A DNA stretch of 64,000 bases from Corynespora cassiicola (lineage: Eukaryota > Ascomycota > Dothideomycetes > Pleosporales > Corynesporascaceae), in NCBI GenBank assembly GCA_022059125.1, contig JAEUWY010000005.1, positions 2,852,001 to 2,916,000 on the forward strand, in the 5' to 3' direction. A program made the translations under genes and the position numbers. Each line of letters starts with the position of its first letter. Position 1 is the first letter of the stretch. Below are positions 22,114 to 34,900 of this stretch, piece after piece. The notes under the pieces are model-generated. The model made no database searches, was not told where the DNA came from, and saw only the letters and a program-made list of their open reading frames with translations.

Positions 22114-23110
22114 GGTGACGGTGGTGGCGGCGACGTGGAGAGGTTGCGGCGGGGTCTTGCAGGACTGCGACTGTTGTGCACTTAGCAGGCGGGCGCAGCG
22201 TGAGCGGGCACCGTCTAGGCTTGCCTTGGGTCGAGGCTTTCACGGTGACTTGTCGTGGTTGCTGGGGAGGCGGAGCCGCTCAGATGATTCGCCGCGCGCG
22301 AGTGAGTCCCACGACCATGTTGTGTGAATGTGACGGCGGGCGAGCTGGAGACGGGGCGAGGGGCCTGGCAGGCTCGAGACGGGCAGCGCGCTGGGTGTGG
22401 AGAGGGCCAAAAGTCGACAGCTGCAAAAGCAAGCGCGGCGCTGGCGGGCTCGTGTTGTTATTGGAGGCGGTAAGCGGCAGCAGCACGCTGGCAGAGCGTG
22501 TTGTCGTGGGCGGTTTATGTTTTGGGGAGTGGGTCGGAGGGCTCGCCCAAAATCAGCCTCCAGGCGTATCCCGGCAACTCCAGCAACTCCATTTCGCCTG
22601 GACCCTTATTGCTGCCTGACGCCTCCAGCGGCGGCCGCCCTCTGGCTCTTCTGCCTCGCTGCCCGCATGTCTCATGTCGCACTCCGCCGTGGCCGCCCCC
22701 CGTCTGGCTGACGTCGAGGCCTGCCCGCTCCCGCCCGCCTGCTTGGCCACGTCGGATCAGGTCGCTTCATCCATCGTCCAGGATCGGCACAACCTCACAG
22801 GGTGCCGCAGCAGCCGTGACCGGTCAACCGTAGTTCTTGGAAACCATGTGCTACGCTACATGGGCAGAGCCCGTCATACATACACACACACACACACGCA
22901 TGGCTTGCACAATAGTTCTACATTAATGTCATCGAAGTCGTGAATCCCGTTCGATTTTAAGTTAGAGAAGTGTCCCCGCCAGGCCTCGTAAAACCCGGCT
23001 GAGGAAGCTATGTAGCCCAGGACACCATTTTCCATCCACGCCATTGCAATTGCAACCCCATGAGAGAACTGGCCAGAACGTCAACCACCTGCACAACCCA
23101 TTCAACACAT
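22114..23110. other. Intergenic region, DnaJ promoter side
   Basis: About 1 kb between the DnaJ start and the eL15 stop, both on the minus strand. A short AC-type microsatellite lies near 22878-22897. No gene or structured RNA is seen. Confidence 0.45.
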
Positions 23111-24018
23111 CTAGCGGTAGCGCCAGAGGGAGAGGGTGTTGTGACGCTTCCAGGTCTTCCTCCTGCCAGCGGTGGTCTTGTGGTAACCGTGACCCTTGCC
23201 CAATCCACGGCTCTTCTTGCCGGTGGCGGTAAGACCGCGGGACTCGCGGTGCTTGTGGACGGGCTTGACGATCCAGTTGATGCGGGGATCGCGGCGGATG
23301 GCCTTGTGCTGGGGGTCGACGAGGATGACCTCGAAGTACTTGTAGGTCGAGTCCTGGTTGATCCAGTACGAGTTGAGGACGCGGAGGTTAGCAGCACGGC
23401 GACCGACACGCTCCTCGGCGGTCGACTTGAGGGAGCGCTGGTACTTGAGCTGGTTAACACCCTGGTTGGTGGGCTTGCCTGTTGCGCTGTCAGTATTCCG
23501 TCTTCGTCTCCTGCCATCGTAGATGCAGCATACCGTAGGTGGCACCCCTAGAAAAATTTCGTTAGCACTGCGTCCTTCATTCCGTCGCAAAAATGTATAC
23601 GTACTTGGGCACAGGCCTCTTGCGACCTCCACGGCGAACACGGATGCGGTAGATAACGTAGCCCTGCTTGGCCTTGTATCCCAGACGGCGAGCCTTGTCG
23701 GGGCGGGACGGGCGGGAGGCACGGTGGATAACGTGAAGTTGGCGAAGCTATTGATGCACTCTCAGCAATGTTCAACGAGTAACACCAATTGGAATCTTAG
23801 TTCCATGGTAAAAATGTGATTCATACCTCCCAGCACTGTCTTCCGTTAGCAGAGTTCAAATATCTCGTGGATTCGTAGAATACGTACGCGAACGCGCATC
23901 AAGAAGCGCATCATGTCCGACTGCTTCTTCTTCTGAAGCTCCTCGACATCTGCGGCGGATTAGCGTGCGAACTCGAATTGCGAAGACGGGCGAAACTCGT
24001 ACATTTAAGGGCACCCAT
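23111..24018 (-). CDS. RPL15: 60S ribosomal protein eL15 with two micro-exons
   Basis: Six exons: 24018-24003 (16 nt), 23949-23888 (62), 23835-23827 (9), 23747-23605 (143), 23547-23534 (14) and 23478-23111 (368). They sum to 612 nt, 203 aa, the expected length of eL15. eL15 is a large-subunit core protein of the cytosolic ribosome. The 9-nt exon encodes CWE, completing RVR-CWE-LRQL, and the 14-nt exon completes PVPK-GATYG-KPTNQG; without either the universally conserved sequence breaks. All donors and acceptors are GT-AG. The N-terminal [21 protein letters not shown] and C-terminal [16 protein letters not shown] match fungal eL15 closely. The intron-rich 5' half is common for fungal ribosomal protein genes. 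Confidence 0.96.
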
Positions 24019-24273
24019 CTGTGGCAACGTTAGTATAAATCCGGACCGGGAGGTCGAAAGATGTCTCCAAGAATTACCTTGGCTGGTCGTTGGGCGTTGT
24101 TGTCGCGATTGTCGTTGAAGAGGAAAGTGGTGCGGATTGAAAATTGAAGGTTTGTGGGCGCTGACTAACCGATCGAACGCCAAGACTCACAGCTCCACTT
24201 CACAGGGGTCTGCGAGCGACCGAACTGAGGATGGGACGGACTAGTAGCGAAGACTGGGCTAGGAAAAATTATG
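24019..24273. promoter_or_regulatory. eL15 5' leader and promoter region
   Basis: This region lies immediately upstream of the eL15 ATG on the minus strand and is bounded by family A copy 2. T-rich and C-rich segments are present on the minus strand, as in other ribosomal protein promoters. No specific site is assigned. Confidence 0.35.
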
Positions 24274-24410
24274 TACAGACCTTCCCCCGATTCGGGTCTC
24301 CAGCGCGATACAGCTTTTGTTCGAATCGCGATATTGGATTGTGGAGCCGACAGTGAATTGAGTGGCCGCTGTCAAAAAAGGCTAGACATCTGAGCCGTGG
24401 GGAGGACCGT
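24274..24410 (+). repeat. Dispersed repeat family A, solo copy 2
   Basis: It shares with the other copies TACAG plus a C-run, CCAGCGCGATAC, GTTCGAATCGCG (best match to a Pol III B box), GATTGTGGAGCCGACA (24337-24352), GTGGCCGCTGTC and CTAGACATCTGA, ending at GGAGGACCG. A local imperfect inverted repeat (AGACC...GGTCT) lies at its left end. It stands in the spacer between eL15 and the coiled-coil protein gene. Confidence 0.72.
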
Positions 24411-24611
24411 AGATTGCTGCCTCTTGGTTTATGCGACTTTGATCAGGTCGAAATGATTGATGCTCTTTGATTAAATGTTCGGCCCATAGTAGCTGCCCAA
24501 ACGCCGACGAGAGAGTACTACGCTACTACAACCCTGGCAGAAACGCCTGGCCGCATACCAGAACAACCCTTGGAGTTTTACAGCATCGTATCCCAGGAAA
24601 GAACCTTGCTC

Positions 24612-25387
24612 CTATTTTTCCGTCTCGTCTTCTGGCACCCCCTTGACCATCCTCTTGACTCCGCGCTCGGCATACTGCAGGGCTTCCACAAAGGCATGAT
24701 CCAGCTCCACTCCCGGCTCCTCCTCATCTTCCTCCACATCCTCACCCAACATCGTGTTCACCTTTCTCATCGCGATCTTGTGGCCCAGTCGTAGCAATCT
24801 ATCTGTATCGTCTACATCTTTCTGCCATGCGTCCACCACATTCTCGTCCCGCGCTCTTTGAGCTGTGGCTTTCAATACGCTCTCAAATTTCTCGTAATCG
24901 GTGACCAACTTTCCGCAAGCTTCGAGCAGCTCGTTGGCGGGTTGCCAATGAGGATCCATTGCTATGCTTCTGTTGGCGTACTGAGCGGGTGCATCTTCGG
25001 CGATGGATGCGTTCGCTGGGGACTGGAGGGCCTCTGTAATCGTAGAGGCAATATTGTTCCGACGATCGACGTCGAGTCTCTCTCTGTAGACATTCATTAG
25101 CACACTTGATAAGTCATAGCTATTGCATGGGATGTGCCAAATTAATCACAAAGCTCACGCTTCTCGCCATCGTTCTTGTAGCATGCTACTGAGCTCACGC
25201 CGACCATTCGCAACTTTCGTCTGGAGTTGATGGACTTCTTTGCTGCGATTCTTCTGTTTCGTCGTCTGTTTGCGAGGTGCAGGATCTGGTCTTTCCTTGT
25301 AATCAGCTGTAGTGGGTGCACCTTCACAGGCGTCGCATACTGGCTTTCATTGTCATCGGGCGATGATATGGCCCGTTTTCTGGCCAT
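24612..25387 (-). CDS. Small coiled-coil protein, family not recognised
   Basis: Exons 25387-25341, 25290-25159 and 25083-24612 give 216 aa. Intron 1 is 50 nt (GTATGC donor, CTGAT branch) and intron 2 is 75 nt (GTGAGC donor, CTAAT branch). Both are needed to keep one frame through a continuous heptad region. The N-terminus is basic and disordered (MARKRAISSPDDNESQPDPAPRK in short). Residues ~35-85 form a coiled coil, a second helical region is at ~105-175, and an acidic cluster (EDVEEDEEE) precedes a final helix. Size and helical content resemble small kinetochore or nuclear complex subunits, but I cannot assign it to one. No signal peptide or membrane helix. Confidence 0.68.
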
Positions 25388-26138
25388 GTTGGATGAGTTT
25401 CGATCGGTTTAGCGGTTTCTCTAATGTATTCCCAGGCCGGGGGTGAAGGTTTAAGAGCTTTGGTGGCGGTGAATAGACCTCGGAACTTTGTATGCTCTCA
25501 ACGCGAGTTGGGAAGGTGCGAGCGAGGGCCGTCTCACAGATGAACAAAGTCAGGAAGGCGGTACAATCCGAGTATAGTGGCGATTTCCACGCATCATGAC
25601 AGAGGCCGGGCTTCGATATGAGCATTATCATTGCATCACAGATCATCATAGTGGAGAGGCTCGCCAAAAAGATAAATCACATTTTCGCCATGAGGCAGAT
25701 ATCTGAATAAAGAATGAACCAGTTGCTCGACTTGAACCGTCATGCCGTGAAGAAAGAAAGAGTTTCCGTCGTCCACACCATTTTTCAGAAAGGAAATAAA
25801 GTAAAGGGGGCAAGGGGACAGTACTGAAAAGCAGAAATGGAATAGCAGATGCATAGATAGCCGTCAAGGAGATCCCATGAAATCAGACCCAAGGTGGGTC
25901 CACGTCAGTTCGTGCCGAACATACCGACCGTGTGAATCTAAGATCATTGCCGCAACCGTTCCTAGTCGCAGGTACATTGAACATTTGAAAAGAGATCTTC
26001 TACTGGTAAGGAATGAGAGTGAATAGAGGCATCAGTCTTACTGGGGAAGATGCCTTAGACACCATATTGGAGGTGAAGAGAAACGGGCAATTGGGCCAAT
26101 CTATGTGCAGAAGAAGGAGAGATCCTGGGTAGGGAACC
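25388..26138. other. Intergenic region, no gene seen
   Basis: This 750-bp spacer lies between the coiled-coil gene start and the PSP1 gene stop, both on the minus strand. Only short unsupported frames occur. It should contain the 3' UTR of the PSP1 gene and the promoter of the coiled-coil gene. Confidence 0.45.
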
Positions 26139-28916
26139 CTATTTCCCTACGGAAAGGCTCTGCACGGCAGCCAAGAAACCAGCGTCGTAGGCAGCAGAAG
26201 TGGCAGGAGCCGCTCCCTCTCCATACGATCCGGTATTGTTATTATTGCTGTATCCAGCAGGGTTGCTGGTAGGAGCTTGGCGGCCACCATTGGCTCCACC
26301 ATACACGTTGTTGTTGTTGTATGTGTTACCAGCAGAAGCCTGGGTTCCTGTGGTGGCTGGGTAGCCACCTCGATAAGAGGCACCACTAGAGGCTTGGTTG
26401 AATGCGGGAGATGCCGAGTATGTGGTGGGTGGATAGTAGGCTCCGTAGTTCATTGGGCTGCCACCGGTGCTGGCATTCGGAAAATTGCCACCATGCATGG
26501 GATATGAAGGGTAGCGTCCGTATACGTCTTGACCAAGCTGCTGGCCATGGGCCCATGGGGCCATCTGGAAACCAGCCTGGGCAGGATAGCCAGGAATCTG
26601 ATGAGAAAAGGCATAGAAGCCCTCGTCGTAGTTGTTCGTCTGCGTCGCATTGCCTCGGCCACGCCCTGGATCAAAGTCAACATAAGGCGCGATGTGTTTG
26701 TTAAAAATGGCGGACCTACCATACTGATCGTTCTGCCGATAGTTGTTGTTATTGTTGGCGTTATTGTTGGCGTTGTTGCTGGCGTTGTTGCCAAAACCAG
26801 GACCAACGGGGAGCGTGTTGCTGGGTCCGTTGGAGTGGATGATGGCGCCAGGGCCGATGGCAGAGGGAGGCGGGATCTGCATGAGCCCAGCCGGGTTCAC
26901 CACAGATGCTGGGTTGACCGCCGACATCCAGATGCGCACCTTATACTGCTTGAAGAGGTCGGTAACGAGGTCATTGAAGTTAACGTAGGCTTCCGCATAG
27001 TAGAAGTAGGTCAGCTTGTGATAGTCACTAGAGTTGTCAGAAATGAACACCAAAAGGCAAGGAAGGAAATCTTACGCCTGATACTCTGCATCGAGAATCT
27101 CCATGGGCAACTTGTGCTCAGCAGCTTTCTGAGCACCAACACGCTTGGCCTTGGCTTCCTGGCCCTCCTTGTCGCGGAGGCCAACGATCTCGTGGTTCTG
27201 CGCGAGCCGCTTGATCATCTTGGGCTTGGCATCCTGATCTTGCTGAGCACCCATGCCAGTTATCTGAGCCCGGTTAACGGTGCCAGGGAATCCGTTCGCA
27301 CGAGCGAGAGATCCAAGCATGCCAGAGTCGCTGGAGGCACCTGCAAGGGAGTACTGAGAGAACATGACAAGCCATCGGAAGTGCTCCTCATTAGCCTCGT
27401 TCTTATACTTCTTAGCATCCTCGAGAGTGCAGTCTGCATGGGTGACCTGTCCCAGATCACAGCCACGATCACCCTCGACGATGACCAAATCTCCGCGACG
27501 AATCTCCAAGCCGGTGTTGTCATACAGATAGTAGATCTCTGCACGAGAGCATTTGAAGGCGACAACAAACAGTCGACGACCAGGACGGCCAAGGACGGGA
27601 GGAACAGCATAAGGGTTGGCGGAGAGTGTGCTCGTCTGCGGGACGATGGGATCCGGGTGGGCGGCGGAGATGGCAGAAGCGTTGATGGCACGGGAAGCTG
27701 GTCCGTATCCAGCAAAGTAGGCGGCGGCATCGAACTGCTCGTTCTCAGCGGGGGAGCGGGATGGCTGTAGCGGCGAGACGATGTCTTCATCCTCCTCCTG
27801 GGTGTTGCCAAGTGTTGAAGACATTTGGAAAGATGGGGTGTGGCTGGTGTAGGTGGCGAATGAGTGCCGACGGCCCAGGTTCTCCATACTCATGGCAGGC
27901 ATGTTGGCCGTGGTCCACTGCGGCTTGCGCGGACCATCGACCAGGTGGTCGACGTCGGGCTCACGAGAGTAGCCGGCAACGTGCTCGCTAAAGCGGCGCG
28001 TGAGAGGCTGCTTGTAAGCATTCATGTATGGTTCGTCGTCGGCCTCGTCGATGGCCACGTCGGCGTCACGGGGGAGGTTGCGCACTGCCTGGGTGCTCTT
28101 GCGACGAGCCGAAGAGGCCGGAGATCCGGACGATGTAGCACGGTTGCGAGCGCCAGCGTTCTGAACAGCAGCTTGCTTCAGGAGTGCCTGTTTCTGCTCA
28201 CGCTCCCAGTAGCCCGGTGGCAGACGGACGCCCTGCTCAGAGCCGTTCGAAGATTCTACCTCGTCGATATCGTCCTCTCGGAGCTGGGAGAGACCAACAG
28301 CGGACTCTCCGAGTAGGCTGGGTTTGGACGGGCGATGGCGGACGGAGGTCCGGAGACGATTGAACTGAGAGGAGGGGCTGTCGGCGTCGGCTTGTCCTAC
28401 GCTATAAGATTGCGAGCGCACGGACTTGCGAACGGGATTCTGTTGGTTGAGTAAGAAGCCAATGCCCTCGTCGGCTTCGATGTTTGTAGGTGAAGGCAGT
28501 GACCTCTCAGTAGGTGGCAGTGCAGTCGTGGGGGATGGCACGACCTCCTTTAGACGAGTGCCAGACTGAGAAGATGTAAAGCTGGATGTGTTCCAGGGAA
28601 AGGCAGAAGTGCTTGGTCGAGACTGCTGGGGCAGTTCGAGGGACGGTGTGGTTGGCTGGGATCCGGCAAACGACACTGAGGGGAGCGAAAATTTGCGGTT
28701 TGGCTGGATATCTTGCAGCCAACCAGAAGATGGACGACGGCCTCCGGGGTAGCCACCACCGGGGCCTGGTCGAGAGGGAGTCGGACCATGGTCTCTATCG
28801 TCATCGCTGGATGCCAAAACATCACTGTCAGGAGTAGGACGCCTCAGTTGAAGCTTGGATTTATCAAATGAGGGTCCACTGACGGACAAGCCGCCCTTGT
28901 ACGAGTTGGAACTCAT
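26139..28916 (-). CDS. PSP1 C-terminal domain protein, 909 aa
   Basis: Exons 28916-27076 and 27027-26139, split by a 48-nt intron (GTAAGA donor, CTGAC branch, CTAG acceptor) that joins EYQA to DYHKLTYFYY in frame. The PSP1 domain, residues ~447-645, runs from RRLFVVAFKCSRAEIYYLYD to QYKVRIWMSAVNP. The N-terminal ~440 residues are disordered and Ser/Pro-rich with LRRPTPDSD-type phosphosite-like segments. The C-terminal ~250 residues are a low-complexity Asn/Gly/Tyr-rich prion-like tail with an NN repeat near NNASNNANNNANNNNN. Yeast Psp1 was found as a suppressor of DNA polymerase alpha mutations and is linked to mRNA granules. The low-complexity tail fits granule recruitment, but this is inference. 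Confidence 0.87.
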
Positions 28917-31900
28917 GATTGCAGCCTAAAAGTAAAGGAACATTAGCGTGGGCGAATGACATGAACAATAGAGGGGCGAATATTACCTGCTTCGTGAGTG
29001 AGAGGGGAAATTAGTGTAGCAAGGTGTATTGTCACAGGCTCTTAATAGAGAACAATGCTTGAAGCACAGTGGAGCTGTGCACACCTATAAGAGGGGAGTG
29101 TATAAGCCACGCAGCTGTTGTTTATAAAAAATGTAGAAGCAATATTTCTGCCGTAGGAGTAAATCCTAGAACTATTAACAAAGACACTTTTAAAGTTTTT
29201 ATTAAGCTGATCATAAGCATAAAGGTATCCAGTGGTATAGCCGAGTGCTAGATTTGTTCGGGCATTGGAAAGTGATGCAAGGATAGCCGCTCGATTGCCT
29301 CGGCAGATGTTCATTACGGGGCAAGTATGCTCGTGCACATCGGGAGGGAAGCCAATGGGGAAATGTACTTACTGTGTGAGTTCCCGGGAGTTCTTCTTGG
29401 TCAACGTACGACTGCTTTGGATACAGTATGGATATGGATAGTAAATGGACTGATTCCTGATGTAGATAGAAAGGAGACAGGGTTGGTGAAGCACGCGAGG
29501 TGGCACAGGTGTGTCTGAATATGGCTTGAGAAGGATGTGTTGGTCCTGGCGTCCGGTGTTAGTGACAGTCTTGGAGTGGCTCAAAAGTGCTTGCTGAACA
29601 CATTGTGCAGAAGAGCCACAGGGGCGGTGAGCGGCGCATAAGATAGGAAAGCACAAGAGCCAGAAGGATGTGCAAAGGAATTGAAAAGGGCTCGGGTGCT
29701 GAGCGGTGGTAGAGGGATTGCTTAACACTTACCCACGATGGCCCAGACTTGATGTCTATCGATGGGCGCTGATCGCTAGCAAACTCAAGGTCGGTGTCTT
29801 GTCAGAAAGCAACACGTACAGGGAAGTGGTTTTTTATGCCAAAGAGGCTGGATTGACGGCTGTGATTCTGACGCGTGGAGCGCAGGGGGTTTGACAGAGT
29901 CCTGGCTGAAGCTGACTGCCGTGCAGCCTGATCTGTGGGCTGGAGAGAAATTGGACAGTCTCGATGTAGCTGCAACTGCTTCCAGGAAGCTTGAATGACA
30001 GAAGAAAGGTAGACGGGGGTACAGAGAATATTGGTGTGGGTGGGGAGTGGGTGGTGTGTAGGAGGGAAGGAGCAGGAGCGTCCGAAAGAGGGACCTTATG
30101 CCTGAAGGCCAGCGGCGGGCAGGAGGCGATCAGACAAGCGCCGTTCGTCGTTTTCCACAGTGCCAGGACACGTCTTGGTTCGGTCGAATAAGAGAGCGGT
30201 CTATGAACGGCCGCCTTTAGGAATTACTGCATCCATCAGCTAATTGCACTGTAAATTGGGGCAAACGAGACTGATGTATATGACGTGACGGGATTCGAAT
30301 TGGCGTGCGGTTCACAACGTATGGGGACGATGCCCAATCTGAAGCCGTTGCTCACTCGTTCTGTGAAGGGCAACTCGCGCCTCTGGACCCGTCACCCACC
30401 GCCAACACACACACATACACAACATCCCCCGAGCCGACAATCGAAGCAGCATTCAGAAATGCCTGTATTCCCCCTCTTTCATCGACAGCCTATGGCGAGC
30501 CGTTTCTGGTGTGCGGCGGTGGATGGTCGGCTCCGCAGCCCCTGCTCTGGGCCCAGAGCGGCTGCACCGCCATACCCCACAGCTTCACTCTGCCATCGAA
30601 TGCATCGACCCACCGACGCCAGCGAGACGGCAAGCCATGCCCGAGTAGGCGCCAAAAGAGACAAGCAATGGTTATGAAAGAGATGGGGGGAAATGCGAGT
30701 GCAGCGGCGGCGGGAGAATGAACGACATTATGCTTACCTAGATACAGGAACAGTGTTTACCAAAATACAACGGACGGCGGTACTTTCGAACGCCACGCCC
30801 TTCTATGGAGATATCCGGCAGTATATCCTATCAATCTCCGTCAGCGCTGCGTGCTTTGATACACGCTCTAGCTCAAACAAACTCATGCCGGCGGGGTAGC
30901 CATCACGACGCGGGCGGGAGCAGAGCGCGCCGTGGACGGGGCAGCGACAACATACCAAGCAGTCTAATGGCACGAATATGCTCGTACGCTCTTTATCGAA
31001 ACAATCTTATTTTCCAGAAAGGAACTGGCACGGACGGTCAGCCTGGGTACGAGGGGGTCCGGTGCGGCGTTTGGCCGAAGCTGTCCCCCGCGGCGGCGAC
31101 CTACCTCAAAAGACAAACCAGAACGCGCCAAACTCTTGATCCAGTCTATCCCTAGTCTTTCGAATCGCGCAGAATTGTGGAAGAAGGAGACAGATTATAC
31201 TAGGGCATCAGTCGTCGCATGGAAGAAGTCAGGCCAGCGATCAGCGACAACGCTCCAGGCACGGCCAGAGGTGGAGATGCGCTACGCTTTCTCAGGGTTC
31301 CTGGAGGAGGCTGGTTCGTCGATCTATGGCCAGTCGTCGGACTGGATGACACGCGCCTAATGAAGCGGGCACATGGTCGCTCTGAACCCTGAGCGACAGA
31401 GGGATGGAGACGTCGAGAAGAGATGACCACAAAGGCCGGGCTTTGACAGCTGGAAGCTGGAATCCTTGGCGGGTGGTTCGACTGCTGTTGGAGAACACCA
31501 ACAACCGCGGAAGACTGCGCCTCCTGATGGCTCCTACACACGGGGCGGTAGCAGCAGCTGAGGCAGCGCGACCAACTTGGGGTGATCCGGATGAAGGCAG
31601 ATGGGGACTCCTGGCGGTGCAAGACGAAGAAGAAGAAGGCCGCGAGGCAGGACGCTCATCACAGAGGTGTGGACAGAGGTCAGAAACGCGCACCCTTCAA
31701 CGCCTTTGAGGCTTCCTGCAGGCTCGCACGGCCAGGCCAAGGATCAGGGGCTCTGGGTGGCAGATGCGCAAAATGCGGAGACGGCCAGGCCAACTGCAGG
31801 CTAGCCCTGCACAATTTAGGGACGAACTGCTGCAAATTGACTGTTGCCCTTGGGGGTAGCGAGACCATGGTCCAGGGGCGGGCTGTCAGCTAATCACCGG

Positions 31901-34900
31901 CCGACCTGGTGCGTCCCGTAACATCCATCGCCCACGTCGACTCTGTTCTCCTCATCAAAAAGTCCCGTCGTGAGACTCTATGTTCAGTAGCCGGGGCTGG
32001 GATGCGCGGCGCTTGGAGCTCGGATTCTTGTCAGGAGACCCCCCCCTCTTGCTCTCGTCTGGACTCGGTCGGGCCCGTCCAACCCCCCATTTTCTCCTCT
32101 TCGAAAGCTTTATGCCTCCTGCACGCCATACTGCTTCGCTTCAAGCGTCAAGCGCCATCGACAAGATCCCGGCCGGCCCATGCAGCGACAATGGGCAAGC
32201 CATTTGAGGAGGATGCCACGGCTGCCCGCACTCGCAGGGAACAAGGCAAATCACGCGCCCCCGCCAGCGGCCTTGCACAAGATCTCTCCGGCCTGCTAGC
32301 TGCTTGATGCTGCGGCCTGGCCCCGCCAGCGAAGATCGTGTAGCCACGTTCTGTGCAGCTCTGGGATGTCCCCATTCGCGGTTGGGCTCGCAAACGCGTG
32401 CAACGAGGGCCGACAAAGGGCTGTCCCTGGAGCTAGGCATGAAAGCTGATGCGCCATGCTCTGGCCGTGACCTCTGGCGAGGTATGCAGCGTGCGCCAAT
32501 GTCAGAAGTCTTTGCGTGCTGCTGCTTGCCTTGCTGCGAGGCACACGAGCACAACATGTCCAGCCCCTCTCTCGGTTCGTGCAGCTTGCAAGCTTTCTGC
32601 TGGGGACAATGGCCATCAACCCCGCATTTTTTCCTGCAGAGCATTAACGTTAATCTGATCAGCCCAAGCTTTTTGGGGAGCTCCAGTCAGCGCGTTGCCC
32701 GCTCACAGGGCGGCGCCAACTCCAGATGGTGCCCTTGCTGATGGGATTCGTCTTGTGGACGGACTGCTCGGACCCTAATTACGTGTGTAAATCTAGTCTA
32801 GGCGGGCGTCCCCATCTTCAGACAGCCATCACTAGGGGTCAATCCTTCTCCGAAGGTCGAGTATGGGGGAGCTGCCTTTTTCCAAACGTTTACCGTCTGC
32901 CAGGCCGGAATTTCCCCCCAAGGTGGTGGAGTAGCTCCACGAGTCGATCGTTGATCCGGTCCGGCGTGCGGGACAGCTTTCGGCTACGGTCACGGAGGCC
33001 AACAGACTGTGCCGATATACCAGCTTGGCCCCAATCAGCAGTAGGCCGTCCTCGTCCTGGGAGCAACGCTTCCCGAGGCGACCATGGTGGCGATGATCGT
33101 TGCTCTTATTCCCTCTGCGGGCCAACTGCGTTGCGATCTTCGGACAAGGGTGTGGCTGATGTATCGAGTCGTCGGCGGTCCAAGCATGATTCGGCGATGC
33201 GACACGAATGCGCGTCGTCGACTGCAGGAGCTGGATCAGTCATGGGGAGGGCTGAAGAGCTCGGACATGGGCGCTTGCGTTCATTGCCTTCAAGGACCAA
33301 TGGTTCATGGCTAAAACCAGCGTTGGCCTGGCAGGTGTGCACACAGGTTGGATGTCAGAAAGGCCTCGAGCATGAACCAGAGGAGCAACTTCGGATACCT
33401 GCAGCCTGCAGCCTGCGGCCGGCGGCGCTGCCTTGCCGTTGATCTCGATGATTTTCGCCGTGGGTGGTTGCCAACGACGGTAGTGGTGGTGTGGGTTGCG
33501 GAGCAGGCACCGCATCGCCGGGCACGGAAGACATGCTTCCTGCCAGAGACGCATGATCGGCTGGCACCAGCCTAAACACGACAGCAAGAGCTTGGGGATA
33601 TGCATTGGGTTTTTCAATAGGCACGCAGATGCCTTGCTTGCTGCCTATGGTATATTAAATATCAGTCTTGGCTTAAGCTTCAACGTTTAGGTCCAAGGAG
33701 GGGGAGTACAAAGCAGACGTGCTTCTTGAACTCCACTGGGGGCCTGCAGCAGGTATTCACAGCGGGAAACAGCTCCAGCATAGGCGCCCTGGGCTGTTTG
33801 CACTCCCGGCGTGGTGAGCAGCTGCTCCGCCTGTTTGTTCCCGCTTACCCGCAATTGCGCCCCTCCACTCTCCCTGTCTCCCTCGCCCTCCCTGGAGCCT
33901 TGGGCACCACGACGACGCCCGTTTGGAGGCGGAGAAGCTCTTTACAGCTACGACAACCCCCTCCACCCCCGTCGGGGGCGCCTGGAGCCATCATGGGGAT
34001 ACGGTAAGTTTTCCCACGGGCACTACCCTTTGGTTAGCATGCAGCAGCCGACGCACCTTTTTGCGTGGATTCTGCTTCCTTTACATACACTCCGCAACTG
34101 CAAGGATCATCGAGGAGCTCCTTCTCGATATGATCAGGTAGCATGTCCCGTCGAATTACTGCGGCGCGGGATCAGAGGCGAGCAGCAGGCGCATCGCTCT
34201 CTTCACGGCTGCATCCCAGACTCGAAACCGCGTTTGCATGAGCCTCGAAATTCAGCCGCCCCGTCTACCTGCCAGCAATGCTCACTTGGACAGCTTCGCT
34301 TTCTTTCTTGAGAATCGCCTCCGCATCACCCCTACGTCCCTACTGTGCGTCGCCAGTCCCTCGGGTCACTCCTGACATGCTTTCGACGGGAACTCTTCTC
34401 TCTGACACTCCTCCGAGAACCTTGAAGGACGGACCACCCGCAGGCCGCATGGAAAGCACTTGTTCGGGCGGCCACGCAGCGCGTGTGATGTCGACGCGGA
34501 GAGCTCAGCGCGCGAAAAGCGTACTAGGGGAAAAGCAGGCCCGGGGCATGGCTACGGAGAAACACAGGCTCCGCCTGTTTCCCCACAACCACACATGGCT
34601 TCCCGCGCGACTAGCTCGACGCCTCAACACCAGCCCTACGCCTGCGTCGTCGTTCCAGACCTGAGACCCGCCACACGCGACTTGATACATCCAAGACGGC
34701 GTGAGTATGCTGGCGCCGCCACCCCCAGCTTTTTGTATGAGCCGGCGTCACGTCCTGCCATGACCCTCTCATCAGGCCGTGTGCTAAACAGTATATGCCC
34801 GGTGCCCTGATGCACTATGCCAGCGAGCTAGCTCGACCGGAACCAGCGTCTGCCCAACAACGCGTCGAACACGTATATAGGTGACCGGGCGCGCGGGAGA

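Noticed and set aside
26529..27770. 413-codon plus-strand frame
   Set aside because: Antisense shadow of the PSP1-domain coding region.
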